DNA from: an uncultured Pyrinomonas sp.
GTDB lineage: Bacteria; Acidobacteriota; Blastocatellia; Pyrinomonadales; Pyrinomonadaceae
Reading direction: 5' to 3'
Length of the DNA stretch: 6,439 bases
Assembly (NCBI GenBank): GCA_937135995.1
Contig: CAKZOF010000074.1
Location: 1 to 6,439, forward strand
Every line of letters starts with the position of its first letter. Position 1 is the first letter of the stretch. Below are positions 5,167 to 6,439 of this stretch, in pieces. Both the position numbers and the translations under genes were made by a program. The notes below the pieces were generated by a model. That model was given only the letters and a program-made list of their open reading frames with translations. It was not told the DNA's origin and searched no databases.

Positions 5167-6439
5167 ATGGTCGCAAAGTCTTTTGCAATGGCGTGCGCGC
5201 TGTTCCTATCAGCGCCGTTGTGCGTAGGACAGCAGTTGAGCGAGGAGTTCAATCGGACTTTCGTCCTCGCTCCCACGGGGCGTGTTGCGCTGAAGAACGT
5301 CGTCGGAGCGGTGCGCATCAGCGGTTGGGACCGAGATGAAGTGAGCGTGCGCGCGATCAAACGGGCGAGGACGCAAGAGGCGTTGAACGAGGTGCGGATC
5401 GAAGTCAAAACGTTAACGGATGGCCTCAGCATCGAGACCAAATATCCGGAAAGAGCGCGCGACAGAAGCAATGGGACGAGCGTCGAGTACGAGGTCAAGG
5501 TCCCGCGTCGGGCGAGGCTCGAACCCATCGAGACGGTGGTCGGAGCGGTGACGATCGAAGGGTTCGCCGGATCGGTAAGAGCCTCGGTCGTGACTGGAAG
5601 CATCGAGGCCCGGTTCGTGCGGTTGGGCGATGGGCAGAACGTCGCGCTCAGCGCAGTGACCGGCTCGATCAGCGTTGTTCTCCCGTCGGATGCGGACGTC
5701 GAAGTCCGCGCCGATGTGGTCAGTGGCCGGATCCGCAGCGATTTCGGGCTGGTGGCGCGCAGGAGTGGCTTCGTCGGGCAGCGCGTAGCCGGACGGCTCG
5801 CCAGCGGCAGGGCGCGTCTGCGGCTCGATTCGGTCACCGGGTCGATCGCCATTTTGCGCGTCGACGACAGACGCAAAGCAGGCGAGGTCAAAGATTCCGC
5901 ATCCGGGGATGAAAATAACGCTTTGCGGGCGGATCGTCGAACGGAAGAAGCGATCTCCGACGATGTTCGGAGGCAGGTAGATGAAGACACGGGGAAGACG
6001 GTTGCCGAAGCGGTTCGCAGTCAGGTGGACGAAGCCATGCGTTTGGTCGAGCGCGAGATCGAGCGCGCGCAACAAGAGGCGCGGAGAGCAATCGAGATGG
6101 CGTTCGAGAATTGGGATCGCGCCAGACGAGAGAAACCTTCCACGGAGCGCGAGACGAAGAGGTGGACCGTCGCCGATACGCCGACGCTGCGTGCCGGGAC
6201 GTTTGATGGGGAGATCACGGTGCACGTGTGGGAGCGGTCCGAGATCGCCATCGACGTGATCAAACGCGCATCGAGCGCAGCGCAACTCCGCGCCATCGAG
6301 CTATTGACCGAAACAAGTGAGAACACCATCACCGCGCGCGTCGTAAAGAGTGGTGGCGCGTTCAGCGGCGGCAGCGCTTCTTTGGAGGTGTTCGTGCCGC
6401 GGCGGGCGAACTTGCGTCTCGAGACGAGCGACGGTTGGG
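5167..6439 (+). CDS. Large secreted DUF4097-like protein with duplicated beta modules and a helical linker, truncated by the window edge
   Basis: Open for 424 codons with no stop before the edge. Residues 1-21 form a Sec signal peptide (MVAKSFAMACALFLSAPLCVG, cleavage near VGQ). Module 1 (about 28-232) has beta repeats with turns VVGAV 45-49, VVGAV 124-128, VTGS 142-145, VTGS 164-167, VSGR 185-188 and VTGS 223-226, like the SGD turns of the protein encoded at 3863-4744. Residues about 257-325 form a long charged helical or coiled-coil linker, including VRRQVDE (267-273) and VRSQVDE (283-289). Module 2 (from about 333) restates module 1: VHVWERSEIAIDVIKRA (352-368) matches ISGWDRDEVSVRAIKRA (51-67), and VFVPRRANLRLE (408-419) matches VKVPRRARLEPIE (110-122). 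A GAGG ribosome binding site and an ECF-type promoter candidate lie just upstream. No catalytic motif is visible. It is probably an exported envelope protein of the same regulon as the sigma operon; its function and C-terminus are unknown. Confidence 0.85.
   Translation, partial: MVAKSFAMACALFLSAPLCVGQQLSEEFNRTFVLAPTGRVALKNVVGAVRISGWDRDEVSVRAIKRARTQEALNEVRIEVKTLTDGLSIETKYPERARDRSNGTSVEYEVKVPRRARLEPIETVVGAVTIEGFAGSVRASVVTGSIEARFVRLGDGQNVALSAVTGSISVVLPSDADVEVRADVVSGRIRSDFGLVARRSGFVGQRVAGRLASGRARLRLDSVTGSIAILRVDDRRKAGEVKDSASGDENNALRADRRTEEAISDDVRRQVDEDTGKTVAEAVRSQVDEAMRLVEREIERAQQEARRAIEMAFENWDRARREKPSTERETKRWTVADTPTLRAGTFDGEITVHVWERSEIAIDVIKRASSAAQLRAIELLTETSENTITARVVKSGGAFSGGSASLEVFVPRRANLRLETSDGW

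Noticed and set aside
4584..5990. A 468-codon minus-strand open frame antisense to the two SGD-repeat protein genes
   Set aside because: Composition is dominated by Ser, Arg and Thr with no domain, while the plus strand encodes signal peptides, regular repeats and ribosome binding sites. It is a GC-bias artefact.
5413..6285. A 290-codon minus-strand open frame
   Set aside because: Arg/Pro/His-rich antisense of the second SGD-repeat protein gene, with no recognisable feature.

Overview
The window looks like a chromosomal segment of a GC-rich, Gram-negative-type bacterium. The most likely source is an acidobacterium (Blastocatellia-like). That placement is an inference from three things: the combination of a HemE-HemH-HemG heme cluster, an ECF sigma factor with a zinc-type anti-sigma factor carrying a long extracytoplasmic helical tail, and DUF4097-like SGD-repeat proteins. 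No rRNA or other strong taxonomic marker is present.

Left half, minus strand (1-2322): a heme-biosynthesis operon read right to left. It holds hemE (uroporphyrinogen decarboxylase), hemH (ferrochelatase) and the first codons of hemG (protoporphyrinogen/coproporphyrinogen oxidase). The genes overlap (17 bases hemE/hemH, 4 bases hemH/hemG), so they are probably co-transcribed and translationally coupled. hemH carries a C-terminal Cys-rich extension that may bind an iron-sulfur cluster. The hemG reading frame looks normal for about 33 codons and then stops resembling the family, suggesting a junction or rearrangement close to the left edge.

Middle (2323-2520): a divergent intergenic region. It has a perfect TATAAT facing hemE and, facing the other way, an ECF-type promoter candidate.

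Right half, plus strand (2521-6439): an ECF sigma factor, a membrane-anchored ZAS-type anti-sigma factor and a secreted SGD-repeat protein, linked by ATGA overlaps at both junctions. After 422 bases without a gene comes a second, larger secreted protein of the same general type, which runs off the right edge. The bipartite element GCTGCCACAAA-N12-GGCGTT stands at identical internal spacing before the sigma gene and before this second protein gene. The simplest reading is an autoregulated envelope-response system: the anti-sigma factor holds the sigma factor at the membrane, and release turns on both the sigma operon and the separate downstream gene. The secreted beta-repeat proteins would be the output, or part of the sensing machinery. 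Signal and function are unknown.
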